From an uncultured Azospirillum sp. (GTDB lineage: Bacteria > Pseudomonadota > Alphaproteobacteria > RF32 > CAG-239), in assembly GCA_946184595.1 (NCBI GenBank), contig CAMHFM010000039.1, forward strand, positions 1-6,743: DNA of 6,743 nt, in the 5' to 3' direction. The notes under the pieces are model-generated. The model saw nothing but the letters and a program-made list of their open reading frames with translations. It was not told the origin of the DNA and did not search any database. This document shows positions 5,964 through 6,743 of this stretch, one piece after another. The translations under genes and the position numbers were made by a program. Every line of letters starts with the position of its first letter. Position 1 is the stretch's first letter.

Positions 5964-6743
5964 ATCAGTTGATATCGCAAAGTTCTCATTTTTAATGGTA
6001 GGGGTAAGTTATCTGCTGACAACGACAGCATTAGCTCAAAGCCCGCTATTGGCACCGACAGATGATGCAACTCAAAATATACCAAATTTGGAGATTGCTA
6101 TCGATAACAATGATGGTGATGAATTGGATATTCAGAAGTCTGAAGAAGGCGCTAATCCATTAACAAACAATGAACCAAATATTCTGCAGAAAGCAGAAGA
6201 CGGTACGGAAAATACTGCTCTATCTCAAGACGAAGTTGCTCCTACCCCTTTATTTAAACAAGAGGAATCTTCTGAAGAACCGACAGAGAATAATATGTTA
6301 CGAGCCTACAATAATTTTGTAGATGAATCTGATAAAAAAGCATTTAATGAATCTTCCGAAGGTGATGATGCTACTTTGGGCGATAAGATAATGAATCAGG
6401 TTAAAGAGGATTTATTCTCTCAAATGGCGGATATCGAAAAACAGACGAGTTTATTAACTTTGGAATTGAAAAGAGAAAAGATTAAGAATGAAATAGCCGC
6501 TATGAAGGCCGCTCGTCAAAAAGCAATAGATGAAGAAAAAGCAAAGCAACTCGAAAGAGAACGTATCCAGATAGAATGGGAAAAAGAGCAAGAAAGAAAA
6601 TTAATTGAAGAACAACAACGCTTAAAAGAAACAGAGATTAAATACGAAAAACTTCGTCAGGAAAGAGTTTTAAAGGCGTATAAAGAGAGTATGCTGAAAA
6701 GCAATCAAGAATGGGTTGACTATAATGCTCGTATCTATAACCA
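5953..6743 (+). CDS. pilP: PilP-like periplasmic coiled-coil protein (3' end outside window)
   Basis: The reading frame stays open from ATG 5953 to the end of the window, giving at least 263 residues. The signal peptide (about 1-28: Lys4 and Lys10, hydrophobic core, ALA before Gln29) directs it out of the cytoplasm. Residues about 29-140 are an acidic, Asn/Glu/Ser-rich linker. Residues about 147-250 form a long charged coiled coil beginning LFSQMADIEKQTSLLTLELK, which resembles the IE-x-QT-x-LL-x-x-E motif that opens PilP-family proteins. After that the protein continues with NQEWVDYNARIYN at the window edge. In the R64-type gene order PilP follows PilO, and this gene overlaps pilO by 11 bases with its own ribosome binding site. 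PilP is a periplasmic component of the pilus machine, but its exact role is poorly defined. The long linker and coiled coil make it larger than the short PilP of R64, so it may carry extra function. Family call rests on the motif plus position. Confidence 0.75.
   Translation, partial: MLCKSVDIAKFSFLMVGVSYLLTTTALAQSPLLAPTDDATQNIPNLEIAIDNNDGDELDIQKSEEGANPLTNNEPNILQKAEDGTENTALSQDEVAPTPLFKQEESSEEPTENNMLRAYNNFVDESDKKAFNESSEGDDATLGDKIMNQVKEDLFSQMADIEKQTSLLTLELKREKIKNEIAAMKAARQKAIDEEKAKQLERERIQIEWEKEQERKLIEEQQRLKETEIKYEKLRQERVLKAYKESMLKSNQEWVDYNARIYN

Noticed and set aside
1..6743. Mobile element, CRISPR array, tRNA or other RNA gene
   Set aside because: No transposase, integrase, terminal repeats, regular spaced repeats or tRNA-like folds were seen on either strand.

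Overview
This AT-rich window carries the front part of a type IVb pilus (R64 PilL/N/O/P or toxin-coregulated-pilus type) biogenesis operon. It is preceded by a bacterial SH3-domain gene. All genes are on the plus strand, codon use is biased to A/T in the third position, and most genes have clear GGAGG-like ribosome binding sites. The exported protein with two SH3-like repeats and the alphaproteobacterium-like style of the pilus proteins suggest a low-GC, probably host-associated or uncultured alphaproteobacterium. That placement is an inference of low confidence. No tRNA, rRNA, insertion sequence, CRISPR array or integrase is visible.

Layout: 1-75 is an AT-rich leader with a possible promoter. 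76-588 encodes a secreted SH3-like protein. 589-685 is a short intergenic region holding a 21-bp imperfect inverted repeat whose 3' arm contains the ribosome binding site of the next gene. 686-2302 encodes a membrane-anchored protein with a very long charged linker and a C-terminal OmpA-like fold. 2303-2396 contains a good sigma70-type promoter. 2397-3020 encodes a TcpQ/PilL-type lipoprotein, 3007-4626 a PilN-type lipoprotein secretin, 4650-5963 a PilO inner-membrane protein, and 5953-6743 a PilP-like protein cut by the window end.

How they may work together: in characterised type IVb systems the TcpQ-type protein stabilises and localises the secretin (TcpC/PilN), which is the outer-membrane pore for the pilus. 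PilO and PilP form part of the inner-membrane and periplasmic alignment apparatus. The next genes downstream would be expected to be the PilQ assembly ATPase, the PilR polytopic membrane protein and the PilS pilin, but they lie outside this window. The gene at 686 may be an extra envelope component of the system, since it reads into the operon, but it has its own intergenic gap and a separate promoter follows it. The most unusual element is the long stem at 593-677, which should occlude the ribosome binding site of the 686 gene in read-through RNA and is followed directly by a T-rich tract.
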